A stretch of 64,000 bases of DNA, taken from positions 298,178 to 362,177 of the forward strand of contig JALCKZ010000001.1 in assembly GCA_022647615.1 (NCBI GenBank), written 5' to 3'. The stretch is from Bacteroidales bacterium. Lineage in GTDB: Bacteria; Bacteroidota; Bacteroidia; Bacteroidales; UBA932. This document shows positions 1 to 8,276 of the stretch, one piece after another; position 1 is the first letter of the stretch, and each line of letters begins with the position of its first letter. The notes under the pieces are model-generated. The model was not told the DNA's origin. It ran no database searches and saw nothing but the letters and a program-made list of their open reading frames with translations. Both the position numbers and the translations under genes were made by a program.

Positions 1-265
1 GAGTTTTCATTTGGAACTCCACTTTGCGCGGTCCCCAACCATAAAATTTATATCTGTCGCGAATATAAGCCCCTGCAAACCTTGCATCATCTATAAATTT
101 CTCTTTGACAAGAGTCTTTATAATCTCCTCTATATCAGGTTGTGTAAGCACAACAGTTTTCTGCGCCGCCATCCACTTCTCCAACTTTGCGCGCGCCTGT
201 CCGCTGCACATCTCATTGCGGCTGCACTCCCCCATCAATCTGTTAAGCGCCTGTTCCTTTGTCAT
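1..265 (-). CDS. recX: RecX regulatory protein, 3' end outside window
   Basis: This is the N-terminal part of a RecX-type protein, reading from ATG at 265 off the left window edge. RecX binds RecA filaments and modulates recombinase activity. Visible RecX hallmarks are a helical N-terminus with the pattern ALNRLMxxCSRxExCSGQARxKLEKW, followed by FIDDARFAGAYIRDRYKFYGWGP, matching the F-D-D-x-R-[FY]-A and R-x-x-x-x-G-x-x-[KR] motifs of the family. The start lies 3 bases after the patatin gene stop, so it is the last gene of the minus-strand unit rlmN, patatin, recX. recA sits divergently just beyond rlmN. The C-terminal repeats cannot be seen. Confidence 0.85.
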   Translation of the reverse strand, partial: MTKEQALNRLMGECSRNEMCSGQARAKLEKWMAAQKTVVLTQPDIEEIIKTLVKEKFIDDARFAGAYIRDRYKFYGWGPRKVEFQMKT

Positions 266-268
266 AGT

Positions 269-2695
269 CTAAAAGTAATAACCAAGTGATACATAAGCTC
301 CTACTTTGTGGTTATAATCTGACCAGTGAAGATTAAAACTGAGCGGACCAAGCGGAGTATCATAAGAATATTTGAGAGCGGCACCCCAATAACCACCTTT
401 GGAAATATCTATTATTCCACCAAGATTGCCCTCTGTTCTCATATAATTGCAGATAGCGTAAACATAATGTTTTTTGCCAATTTTTTTGCGCAAATCCAAC
501 CGTGCAACCGCAACTGATTTATTCATTGCGTTTGCATAATTTATCCCAATGAACGGAATCTGATGATCTATGTATCTTCCTTCCTCTGAGCCACCTACAA
601 AGTTGTAAAAAGGAAATTCCGACTTATTGTTGAGAGTTACTCTTGCATAAATATAAGGGATAAGCACAAAATCATGAGTAAGATTTATTGCCAGATGATA
701 ACCAAGGCGAAAAGCTGCAAATCTGTTAAATCCGGAATGGAACCCTGCAAAGTAATACTCAGCGGACGCATCCAGATACATTCCCCTTTTGGCAAAATAT
801 TTACTGTCCCGATTATCCATTTTTGCATCTGCAAAAACACTGGCATAACTGCGTGCTTTTAAAGTATAATCAGATTCATTTATGTAGTCAGATAAAAATT
901 TTGTGAATTTAAAATTCTGAATTTTTACTCCCGCTTTTATATCAAAATTTCTCAAATACATATTTGCAAAACATGCTTCCACTCCGTTATATATGTATGA
1001 AATATTATTTTTGGAAACATTTGAACTATAGATGTTTAAATCTCTAGTACCAAATTCATACATCGCCACAAAGCGCGGAAAATGTCTGAAGACATAAGTA
1101 TACTCATTTTTAATGTAAGGATTATAACTTAGCCTTGCTGTAATTCCAAATCTGGAACCATGCAAATCATATTGGTGAATTCCAAGATGCAGCAGCAGTG
1201 CCGCCGCCTCTTCTGAATCATAATGCGCTCCAAAACTTATGATGTTAGTTGGTCCCTTCTTAAAAATAAAAGTCAGTTTTTCCTCCCCGCTCTTTTGCTG
1301 CGCAAGCTGATAAGCAACTTGTGAAAATGCCTGAGTTCCAATAAATAATGATATTGCTTCATTAATCTGGGCTCCGCTTACAGTACTGTTTTCTGAAATT
1401 CCGGCTAGGTTAAGCAGCCACTTTTTATCATTTGGAGAAACTCCATCCATCCCTATCTCGCCAATCTTAAATTTTGAGCGGTAAATCTCCCTGGCGGAGG
1501 AATTCTTCTCCTGGTCTGTTCCATGAAAATTTGCCGGCCCCGTTTTTCTCAGAAGAGACTGCAACCTTTCATCCTTAACCAACGCGGCGGCATACCCGTT
1601 TGCTACCAAAGTATCTATTGCGCTTTTGCTGAAACTATAAGTGCCAAATTTTGAAACATCAGGCTTTATATAAACATCTGCATCTTCCTTATTCTTAAGG
1701 AATTTATCATTTCCCATAAGGCCAATCAGCTGATTGAAAACTTTATCAATTGAGTTCAAGTCACCAGCCTTAAGCAAGTCATTCTGAACGTCTACGCCAA
1801 TCACAATATCCGCACCCATTTTGCGGGCAATATCTATCGGGAAATTATTCACAACACCACCATCCACCAAAACTTTTCCGTCAATTGTAACAGGGGCAAA
1901 TACTCCCGGAATTGACATGCTGGCTCTCATGGAGAGAGGAAGATAGCCATGATCCAAAACAACCTCTTCTCCGGTTGCCAAATCAGTAGCCATGCACGCA
2001 AACGGGATTGGAAGTTTTTTGAAATCTATTGAATCCTGGTACCCTATTGCAAGTCCGTTGAGCAGATTAAGAACATTTTGTCCGCTTATATAAGCACTTG
2101 GCAATCTGCCTATTAAAGATGTTTCTTGTGAGCGCGAGTTATCAGTTGCGGAAACATTTGCAGCCTTATTAGCTTTGTTATCTTTTGATGTTTTACCGCT
2201 ATTTTTTCTTGCAATTTTTTCTGCATTAATTTTTGCCGTATCCCTCTGCACCTTGCTTAATCTTCCGCCGGCCCTCAAGTTGTAGAATGGCAAATTTATT
2301 AGGTATTTTTCATCCGACATCTTCCTGGAAAAAGATGCGTCAACCCTTTTAGAGTTGTCACTCAAAAGATAAGACCAATCCGCATTCCCAATTAAAGAAT
2401 CCAGCTGGTCTGCGCTGTAACCCATTGAATACAAACCACCTATAAGCGCACCCATAGAAGTCCCGACAATCAAATCTACCGGGACATGCAGCTCCTCCAG
2501 CCTTTTAAGCACTCCAATATGCGCAGCTCCTTTTGCACCGCCGCCACATAATACCAAACCAACTACCGGTCTTTTTTTCTTCCCGACAGATTTATTTACG
2601 GCTAACGTATCTTTTTGAGTAATTGCCCCCGCCTGCTGACCGTTGCCGCAAACAACTAAAAGAAAAACAGTTATGACTGCAAGAAACTTCCTCAT
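269..2695 (-). CDS. Patatin-like phospholipase with C-terminal outer-membrane beta-barrel
   Basis: An 808-residue protein with a signal peptide (about residues 1-24), a patatin domain (about 43-310) and a C-terminal half resembling a POTRA segment plus a BamA/Omp85-type barrel, the PlpD-like layout. The catalytic pieces are intact: oxyanion loop GGGAKG (51-56), nucleophile Ser80 in GTSMG, and Asp278 in DGG. It is predicted to sit in the outer membrane with the lipase on the periplasmic side or exported. A K/N/S-rich stretch at about 157-192 interrupts the patatin domain and looks like a flexible insertion. The start ATG overlaps the rlmN stop by 4 bases, suggesting translational coupling. A paralog lies at 52503-54977. 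The substrate is unknown. Confidence 0.85.
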   Translation of the reverse strand: MRKFLAVITVFLLVVCGNGQQAGAITQKDTLAVNKSVGKKKRPVVGLVLCGGGAKGAAHIGVLKRLEELHVPVDLIVGTSMGALIGGLYSMGYSADQLDSLIGNADWSYLLSDNSKRVDASFSRKMSDEKYLINLPFYNLRAGGRLSKVQRDTAKINAEKIARKNSGKTSKDNKANKAANVSATDNSRSQETSLIGRLPSAYISGQNVLNLLNGLAIGYQDSIDFKKLPIPFACMATDLATGEEVVLDHGYLPLSMRASMSIPGVFAPVTIDGKVLVDGGVVNNFPIDIARKMGADIVIGVDVQNDLLKAGDLNSIDKVFNQLIGLMGNDKFLKNKEDADVYIKPDVSKFGTYSFSKSAIDTLVANGYAAALVKDERLQSLLRKTGPANFHGTDQEKNSSAREIYRSKFKIGEIGMDGVSPNDKKWLLNLAGISENSTVSGAQINEAISLFIGTQAFSQVAYQLAQQKSGEEKLTFIFKKGPTNIISFGAHYDSEEAAALLLHLGIHQYDLHGSRFGITARLSYNPYIKNEYTYVFRHFPRFVAMYEFGTRDLNIYSSNVSKNNISYIYNGVEACFANMYLRNFDIKAGVKIQNFKFTKFLSDYINESDYTLKARSYASVFADAKMDNRDSKYFAKRGMYLDASAEYYFAGFHSGFNRFAAFRLGYHLAINLTHDFVLIPYIYARVTLNNKSEFPFYNFVGGSEEGRYIDHQIPFIGINYANAMNKSVAVARLDLRKKIGKKHYVYAICNYMRTEGNLGGIIDISKGGYWGAALKYSYDTPLGPLSFNLHWSDYNHKVGAYVSLGYYF

Positions 2696-3924
2696 CCATT
2701 TTTATTTTTAAGACCGCTCAACATTCCGCACGCCGCAAAAATATCTTCTCCCCTGGAGGCTCTTATTGTAGCGGTAATGCCCGCATTGCAAAGACGCTCC
2801 TTAAATTGCTCAATCACAGGCATCGGCGAACTTTGAAATTTTGTATCTCCAATGTCATGGAATCTTATCAGGTTGACTCTGCATTCCAAACCTCTTAACT
2901 TTGAGATGATTGCATCTGCATGTCGTTTGTTGTCATTAAGGCCTTTGAACATGATATATTCAAAGCTTACTCTGCGCTGTCCCGTAAAATCATATTGCCT
3001 AATGATTTCCAACGTTCTGTCAAGCGGGTTAAGATCCTCCGCCGGCATCATATCCTGCCGCTCTTCAGCAAACGGGTTGTGCATGCTCACCGCCAGATGT
3101 GTCTTTGTCTCATCCAAATAACGCTGCAACATAGACTCCACAGCAACTCTAGCAATCGGCGTAGCAGAGCCTGGCGAGCGCATGGAGCGCAGCGACTTTA
3201 AGCGAGCGGGCTGCTGCAAGCCGATTGCATCGCCTGAGCTTTTTACTGGCACTGATGAAGTTGCAAAACCAGCTGAGCGCATGGAGCGCAGCGACTTTAA
3301 GCGAAGCGGTTTCTGCAACTCATCAGTGCCGTGAGGAGCTGAGCTGCTAATCCCGATGGTACTGACAGTAATCCTCTTAGGACTCCATCCGCACCCCCAC
3401 TCCGCAGTAAGCACATCAATAGCGCGCTCCACATTCTCAAGGTTATCAAGCGGCTCCCCCATCCCCATAAACACTGCGTTGGTAAGCCTTTCAGCCTCAG
3501 GAATTGCAAAAAACTGAGAGAGAATTTCAGCGGCATCCAAATTCCCCTTGAAACCCTGTCTGCCGGTCATGCAAAATTTACATCCCATCCGGCACCCAGC
3601 CTGAGAAGAAACACACAAAGTTGCGCGCTCCTCCTCCGGAATCATAACAGCCTCTATAAACGAGCCTGTATGACAAGGAAAAAGATATTTTTTTGTACCA
3701 TCCTTTGACACAGCCGCTTCAGCCGGCAGTACCAGTCCAACAGCGTAATTTTCAGAAAGTTTCTGTCGTGATAAAAGAGAAAGGTTTGTCATTTGCTCAA
3801 AACTTGCAACTCTCTTTTTATAAAGCCATTGCGCAATTTGACCTCCCGCAAATGAGGGCAGGGAAAGGGCTTTGCAAATCTCCTTAAGTTCACCGATATT
3901 TTTGCCTAAAAGTTTCTCTTTCAT
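2692..3924 (-). CDS. rlmN: 23S rRNA (adenine-2503-C2)-methyltransferase RlmN with in-frame palindromic insertion
   Basis: Radical-SAM enzyme that methylates A2503 of 23S rRNA and tRNA A37. The Fe-S cluster motif CxxxCxxC is present as C111-RMG-C115-KF-C118, the GMGEPLDN SAM-binding motif is at about 154-161, and the second catalytic cysteine is in the C-terminal segment EDIFAACGML. At 410 residues it is longer than the usual 340-360. The excess lies at residues of about 193-262, between STIGI and the segment leading into THLAVSMHNPF, where relatives have only a short loop. The extra residues contain two copies of RLKSLRSMRS, encoded by two palindromic DNA units (see the repeat entry). The frame stays open throughout. 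Whether the enzyme is still active cannot be told from sequence. Confidence 0.9.
   Translation of the reverse strand: MKEKLLGKNIGELKEICKALSLPSFAGGQIAQWLYKKRVASFEQMTNLSLLSRQKLSENYAVGLVLPAEAAVSKDGTKKYLFPCHTGSFIEAVMIPEEERATLCVSSQAGCRMGCKFCMTGRQGFKGNLDAAEILSQFFAIPEAERLTNAVFMGMGEPLDNLENVERAIDVLTAEWGCGWSPKRITVSTIGISSSAPHGTDELQKPLRLKSLRSMRSAGFATSSVPVKSSGDAIGLQQPARLKSLRSMRSPGSATPIARVAVESMLQRYLDETKTHLAVSMHNPFAEERQDMMPAEDLNPLDRTLEIIRQYDFTGQRRVSFEYIMFKGLNDNKRHADAIISKLRGLECRVNLIRFHDIGDTKFQSSPMPVIEQFKERLCNAGITATIRASRGEDIFAACGMLSGLKNKNG
3152..3330. repeat. Two tandem palindromic repeat units inside rlmN
   Basis: Two units about 99 bp apart share a 30-bp identical core (3176-3205 and 3275-3304; begins GAGCGCATGG, ends CTTTAAGCGA). 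Each core is flanked by its own pair of inverted arms: unit A has 3152-3171 against 3209-3228 (GCAATCGGC... with GCCGATTGC), and unit B has 3248-3270 against 3308-3330 (GGCACTGATGA... with TCATCAGTGCC). The arms differ between units but stay self-complementary, with a few mismatches. The whole insertion is a multiple of three and has no stop in the rlmN frame. It resembles the in-frame palindromic elements known from Rickettsia in style, not in sequence. Confidence 0.85.
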
Positions 3925-3948
3925 AGCGTAAATTTAGTCATTTCTGAG

Positions 3949-3956
3949 TATCTTTG
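3949..3956 (+). promoter_or_regulatory. Probable -7 element of the recA promoter
   Basis: TATCTTTG matches the Bacteroidetes housekeeping -7 consensus TAnnTTTG, 38 bases before the recA ATG, in the 70-bp gap between the divergent rlmN and recA starts. No good TTTG -33 box is visible at the expected distance, so the match is partial. No LexA-like palindrome was seen here. Confidence 0.5.
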
Positions 3957-3994
3957 TAAACATCATAAATTCACATTTAAAAAATTAAACCATT

Positions 3995-5074
3995 ATGGCT
4001 AAAGAGAAAGAGAAAAAGGCTGCTGAAGCAGCAGAAGAGGTAAAGGAAGAGGCAAAAGAGACGCCAAAGGCTCAGGAAACAAATCCTGAAAAACTAAAGG
4101 CTCTACAGGCGACTCTGGACAAAATTGAAAAAGATTTTGGCAAGGGGACAATTATGAAATTGGGAGATCAGCCTAAGTTTAATGTTTCTGTTATTCCGTC
4201 CGGCTCAATTGGACTTGACCATGCGCTGGGAATTGGAGGTTATCCAAGAGGCAGAGTGATAGAGATTTACGGACCGGAGAGCAGCGGCAAGACTACGCTT
4301 GCTATTCATGCAATTGCAGAGGCCCAGAGGCTAGGAGGCATTGCAGCAATCATTGATGCGGAGCATGCATTTGATAGAACTTATGCAAAGAAACTTGGAG
4401 TGAATATTGACACTTTGCTTATTTCTCAGCCGGATAACGGAGAGCAGGCGCTGGAAATTACAGACAGCCTTATCCGTTCAGGAGCTGTGGATGTTGTTGT
4501 AATTGACTCAGTTGCAGCCCTTACTCCAAAAGCTGAGATAGAGGGCGAGATGGGAGATTCAAAGATGGGATTGCAGGCAAGACTTATGAGCCAGGCACTT
4601 AGAAAGCTTACGGCAAACATCAGCAAGACCAACACATGCTGTATTTTTATTAATCAGCTGCGTGAGAAAATTGGAATCATGTTTGGAAATCCTGAGACTA
4701 CAACCGGCGGTAACGCTCTTAAGTTCTACGCCTCTGTACGTCTGGATGTGAGGAAGTTAAACCAAATCAAAGATGGAGATGATCCGACCGGAAACCGCAC
4801 AAGAGTAAAGGTTGTCAAGAATAAGATGGCCCCTCCTTTCAGAAAGGCGGAGTTTGACATTGTCTTTGGAGAAGGCATCTCAAAGCTGGGTGAAATTGTT
4901 GACCTTGGCGTTGATTTGGATGTCATCAAAAAGAGCGGAAGCTGGTTCAGCTACGGAGAGAATAAATTGGCCCAGGGCAGAGATGGCGTAAAGCAGCTGC
5001 TGCGGGACAATCCTGAGCTATCAGATGAAATTGAGGCAAAAGTCAGAGAGAAGCTTAAGACCATCAGCGACTAA
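3995..5074 (+). CDS. recA: Recombinase RecA
   Basis: Full-length RecA, 359 residues, the ATP-dependent strand-exchange protein of homologous recombination. Walker A is GPESSGKTT at 93-101; Walker B lies in [15 protein letters not shown]; the L2 region contains the [10 protein letters not shown] and [16 protein letters not shown] signatures. The core is conventional, but the N-terminus carries an unusual charged extension of about 28 residues rich in K, E and A before the canonical start of the family (around [22 protein letters not shown]). The only ATG fitting the reading frame upstream is at 3995. It is transcribed divergently from the rlmN-patatin-recX unit, so recX lies nearby but on the opposite strand. 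Confidence 0.97.
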   Translation: MAKEKEKKAAEAAEEVKEEAKETPKAQETNPEKLKALQATLDKIEKDFGKGTIMKLGDQPKFNVSVIPSGSIGLDHALGIGGYPRGRVIEIYGPESSGKTTLAIHAIAEAQRLGGIAAIIDAEHAFDRTYAKKLGVNIDTLLISQPDNGEQALEITDSLIRSGAVDVVVIDSVAALTPKAEIEGEMGDSKMGLQARLMSQALRKLTANISKTNTCCIFINQLREKIGIMFGNPETTTGGNALKFYASVRLDVRKLNQIKDGDDPTGNRTRVKVVKNKMAPPFRKAEFDIVFGEGISKLGEIVDLGVDLDVIKKSGSWFSYGENKLAQGRDGVKQLLRDNPELSDEIEAKVREKLKTISD

Positions 5075-5093
5075 AAATCAAGAATTTATCATA

Positions 5094-5121
5094 ATCGCGA
5101 CGGATTAGCTTCCGTCGCGAT
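5094..5121. repeat. Perfect 11-bp inverted repeat between recA and trpS
   Basis: ATCGCGACGGA, a 6-base loop, then TCCGTCGCGAT. The stem could act as a recA transcript terminator, but only an A/T-rich tail without a clear T-run follows. The arms contain CGTCGCGA, one base from the CTGTCGCGA form of the motif repeated through the window. Confidence 0.7.
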
Positions 5122-5140
5122 ATTTATAATTATTCACATT

Positions 5141-6130
5141 ATGGAGACTGTATTGAGCGGCATTAGATCTACCGGCCACCTGCACCTTGGCAACTATTAT
5201 GGTGCGCTGAAAAATTTTGTAAGAATCCAGGACAGTTATAAATGTTTCTTCTTTGTAGCTGATATTCATTCACTTACCACACACCCGCACCCTGCTGATT
5301 TTCATGAGGGGGTAAAAATCATTTTATCAGAGTATCTGGCTGCAGGCCTGGACCCCGATAAATCAGCCATTTACGTACAGAGCGATGTTCCTGAAATCTG
5401 CGAGCTTTATACTTTGCTCAATATGATTTCCTATGTTGGGGAGCTGGAAAGGACTGTCTCTTTTAAGGACAAAGTGCGCAAACAGAAGAACAATGTCAAT
5501 GCGGGCTTGCTTACCTATCCGGTGCTGATGGCCTCTGATATTCTGGCACATAGGGCAACAAAGGTTCCTGTTGGAAAAGACCAGGACCAGCATTTGGAGA
5601 TTGCAAGAACCATAGCAAGAAGATTCAACACGCTTTACGGAGAAGAGGTTTTTCCGGAGCCAACCAATATGGATTTTGGAAGCGGCGCAATTAAAGTTCC
5701 AGGGCTGGACGGCAACGGAAAAATGGGCAAGAGCGAGGGAAACGGAATCTTCCTGTGCGATGATGAAAAGACTATCACAAAGAAAGTTATGAAGGCAGTG
5801 ACTGATGCCGGTCCTACGACTCCAAATTCAGAAATGCCCGAATCAGTAGCAAATCTTTTCAAGATTCTCTCCATTGTTTCAGACAAGAGCACGGTAGAAT
5901 TTTTCAAAGAGAAATATAATGATTGCTCCATCAGATACGGAGATTTGAAGAAGCAGCTTGCTCAGGATATTTGCAAGCAGACGCTTCCTATAAAGGCCAG
6001 AATAGATGACATTTACAACAATGAAGAGTATCTTCGCAAAGTTGTAAGACAGGGTGCCGATAAAGCAAGGGAGAGCGCTGCGGCAACGCTTGCTCTAGCC
6101 CGCAAAGCAATAGGATTCAAAGCATTCTAA
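5141..6130 (+). CDS. trpS: Tryptophanyl-tRNA synthetase
   Basis: Class I aminoacyl-tRNA synthetase charging tRNA-Trp, 329 residues, normal for bacterial TrpS. The HIGH-type signature is GHLHLGNYYGAL (about 12-23), and the KMSKS loop is present as GKMGKSEGN around residue 195. SVDIHSLT-type tryptophan pocket residues appear as VADIHSLTTHPHP. The start at 5141 gives METVLSGIRSTG, the usual beginning of the family. It lies 66 bases after recA and 36 before dnaG on the same strand. Confidence 0.96.
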   Translation: METVLSGIRSTGHLHLGNYYGALKNFVRIQDSYKCFFFVADIHSLTTHPHPADFHEGVKIILSEYLAAGLDPDKSAIYVQSDVPEICELYTLLNMISYVGELERTVSFKDKVRKQKNNVNAGLLTYPVLMASDILAHRATKVPVGKDQDQHLEIARTIARRFNTLYGEEVFPEPTNMDFGSGAIKVPGLDGNGKMGKSEGNGIFLCDDEKTITKKVMKAVTDAGPTTPNSEMPESVANLFKILSIVSDKSTVEFFKEKYNDCSIRYGDLKKQLAQDICKQTLPIKARIDDIYNNEEYLRKVVRQGADKARESAAATLALARKAIGFKAF

Positions 6131-6166
6131 AATCTGTCGGGAGCAAAATACTTATCACAACAGTTA

Positions 6167-8212
6167 ATGGTAGACAGGGCAACAATAGAGAGAATTATGG
6201 ATGCCGCCAACATTGTTGACGTCATTGGGGATTTTGTTGCCTTAAAGCGCAGAGGCTCAGACTATATAGCCTGCTGCCCTTTTCACAATGAGAAGACTCC
6301 AAGTTTTTCCGTCTCACCAAGGCTGGGAATTTATAAATGCTTTGGATGCGGCAAGGCTGGGAATGTTGTAAACTTTGTGATGGAGCATGAGCAAATGACT
6401 TATGTTGAGGCGCTTAAGTACCTTGGGAAAAAATACGGAATAGAAGTTAGGGAGAGAGAAGAGACCGCGGAGGATGTTGAGAGACGTCAGCACAGAGATT
6501 CCCTTTTGATTGTAAATGAGTACGCTCAAAAATATTTTACCCGCTCTCTGCTGGAGACAGAAGAGGGAAAAGCAGTTGGCCTTAGCTATTTTAGAGAGAG
6601 AGGTTTCTCTGACCAGACTATAAAAGATTTTTTGCTGGGCTATGCGGACAGGGAGCGCAATTCCTTTAGCAGCCAGGCAGTTAAGAGCGGATACAACAAA
6701 GAATATCTTACAGAGGTAGGGCTTGCATTAGAGGGAAGGAATAACGGATCTGATATTGATAATCCCGACGGAGGACTTTATCAAAACCAAAACGGAGGAG
6801 AACTTTATGACCGCTTCAGGGAGAGGGTCATGTTCCCTATCCGCGGCATAACGGGAAGAGTTGTTGCATTTGGCGGAAGAAAATTGCGCGGAGATAAAAA
6901 CATAGCAAAATATGTTAACTCGCCTGAGAGTTCCGTGTATGTGAAAAATAAGACTCTTTACGGATTATTTGAAGCCAAAGCTGCAATTGCAAAGGCCCAA
7001 AACTGCTATCTTGTAGAGGGTTACACAGATGTCATTTCTTTCCATCAAAGCGGAGTTATTAATGTTGTTGCAAGCTGCGGCACATCTCTTACGCAAGGAC
7101 AGATTCAGCTCATAAAAAGATTCTCTCCAAAAGTAACCGTCCTTTATGACGGAGATGCCGCGGGAATTCATGCCTCATTAAGAGGGATAGACTTATTCCT
7201 GGCGGAAGGCCTGGAGGTAAAAGTTGCTCTGTTCCCGGACGGCGAAGACCCCGATTCTTATGCACGCAAACATACGCCTGACGAACTTCAAAAATTCCTG
7301 GAAGATGCAGAAGAAGATTTTATCTCATTCAAGTATCGCATTCTTAGCCAGGATATTGAGAAGGATCCGCTAAAACGCGCAAAGCTGATTGGGGAAGTTG
7401 TCACAAGTATCTCCGTAATACCGGATTCCATTGTCCGCAGCGTTTACATAGATGAAACCGCAAAAAATCTAAAAATATCTCCGGACATTCTGAATCAGAA
7501 AGTTGCAGAGCTGCGCGCAAAGAGGCAGAATGATGAGTACTGGAGGAACAAGAAGCAGGAGGATTTGCAAAAGGCTGATACGGGAGTACCTGAGCCGGAG
7601 GAGATGAACATCACATCACCTATTCAGGAGGAGGAAAATCTTGTCCGCAAAAATGATTACTGCAAAGAGGCGGAGCAAGATTTAATTTATTACCTGCTTA
7701 AGTTTGGACACAACATTTTAAAGAACGAGAAGAACTTTAACTACGGCACGGAAAGCACAGAGCAGCAAAGCGTTGCAGAGTATATAAAAACGCAGCTGGA
7801 TTGCGACGGACTGGAACTTATCAATCCTGTCTTAAGGCAAATTTACAATGAATACTTCACTTTGGACGCGACGGATTCAACAGAGATAGTAAGACATTTT
7901 ACCACAGGTCCCGATAATGCAGTAGCTCAGGTTGTGATAAATTTGTTTCAGGACAAATACTCCTTGAGGAGCGAAAAAGTAAAAAATACCCTTATACCGG
8001 AAAAAAACATACTTGCCAATCTTGTTCCAAAAGCAATTTATATTTACAAGGCCAAAGTTGTTGCGCAAAGAATTCTGGAGCTAACTCCGCAGCTGGATAA
8101 GGCTCATAAAGAGGGAAATGCAGAAGAAGAGAAAAATCTGATGGAACAAATCAAGCTGCTCACTCAGGTCAAAAAAGATTTGACAAAAGCGGCAAAATTA
8201 ATTGATACATAA
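6167..8212 (+). CDS. dnaG: DNA primase DnaG
   Basis: Synthesises RNA primers for replication; 681 residues. The N-terminal CHC2 zinc finger is visible as CCPFHNEKTPSF followed by YKCFGCGKAGN (about 36-66). The TOPRIM catalytic domain follows, with the conserved Glu in LVEGYTDVISFHQSG and the DGDAAG motif (LYDGDAAGIHASLRG). The C-terminal third is the variable DnaB-helicase-binding region. The start MVDRATIERIMDAANIVDVI aligns with the family's normal N-terminus. A copy of CTGTCGGGA lies at 6134-6142 in the short gap before it. Confidence 0.96.
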   Translation: MVDRATIERIMDAANIVDVIGDFVALKRRGSDYIACCPFHNEKTPSFSVSPRLGIYKCFGCGKAGNVVNFVMEHEQMTYVEALKYLGKKYGIEVREREETAEDVERRQHRDSLLIVNEYAQKYFTRSLLETEEGKAVGLSYFRERGFSDQTIKDFLLGYADRERNSFSSQAVKSGYNKEYLTEVGLALEGRNNGSDIDNPDGGLYQNQNGGELYDRFRERVMFPIRGITGRVVAFGGRKLRGDKNIAKYVNSPESSVYVKNKTLYGLFEAKAAIAKAQNCYLVEGYTDVISFHQSGVINVVASCGTSLTQGQIQLIKRFSPKVTVLYDGDAAGIHASLRGIDLFLAEGLEVKVALFPDGEDPDSYARKHTPDELQKFLEDAEEDFISFKYRILSQDIEKDPLKRAKLIGEVVTSISVIPDSIVRSVYIDETAKNLKISPDILNQKVAELRAKRQNDEYWRNKKQEDLQKADTGVPEPEEMNITSPIQEEENLVRKNDYCKEAEQDLIYYLLKFGHNILKNEKNFNYGTESTEQQSVAEYIKTQLDCDGLELINPVLRQIYNEYFTLDATDSTEIVRHFTTGPDNAVAQVVINLFQDKYSLRSEKVKNTLIPEKNILANLVPKAIYIYKAKVVAQRILELTPQLDKAHKEGNAEEEKNLMEQIKLLTQVKKDLTKAAKLIDT

Positions 8213-8276
8213 ACTGTCGTGATAAAATATTAAGCTCACTACAGATAATTTTAAAAGAATATAATAAGTTAAGAAT

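Noticed and set aside
3139-3348. Intein or intron in rlmN
   Set aside because: Too short, no splice motifs or nuclease, and the structure is two palindromic units.
5094-5121. Strong recA terminator
   Set aside because: The stem is perfect but lacks the T-run; kept only as an inverted repeat.
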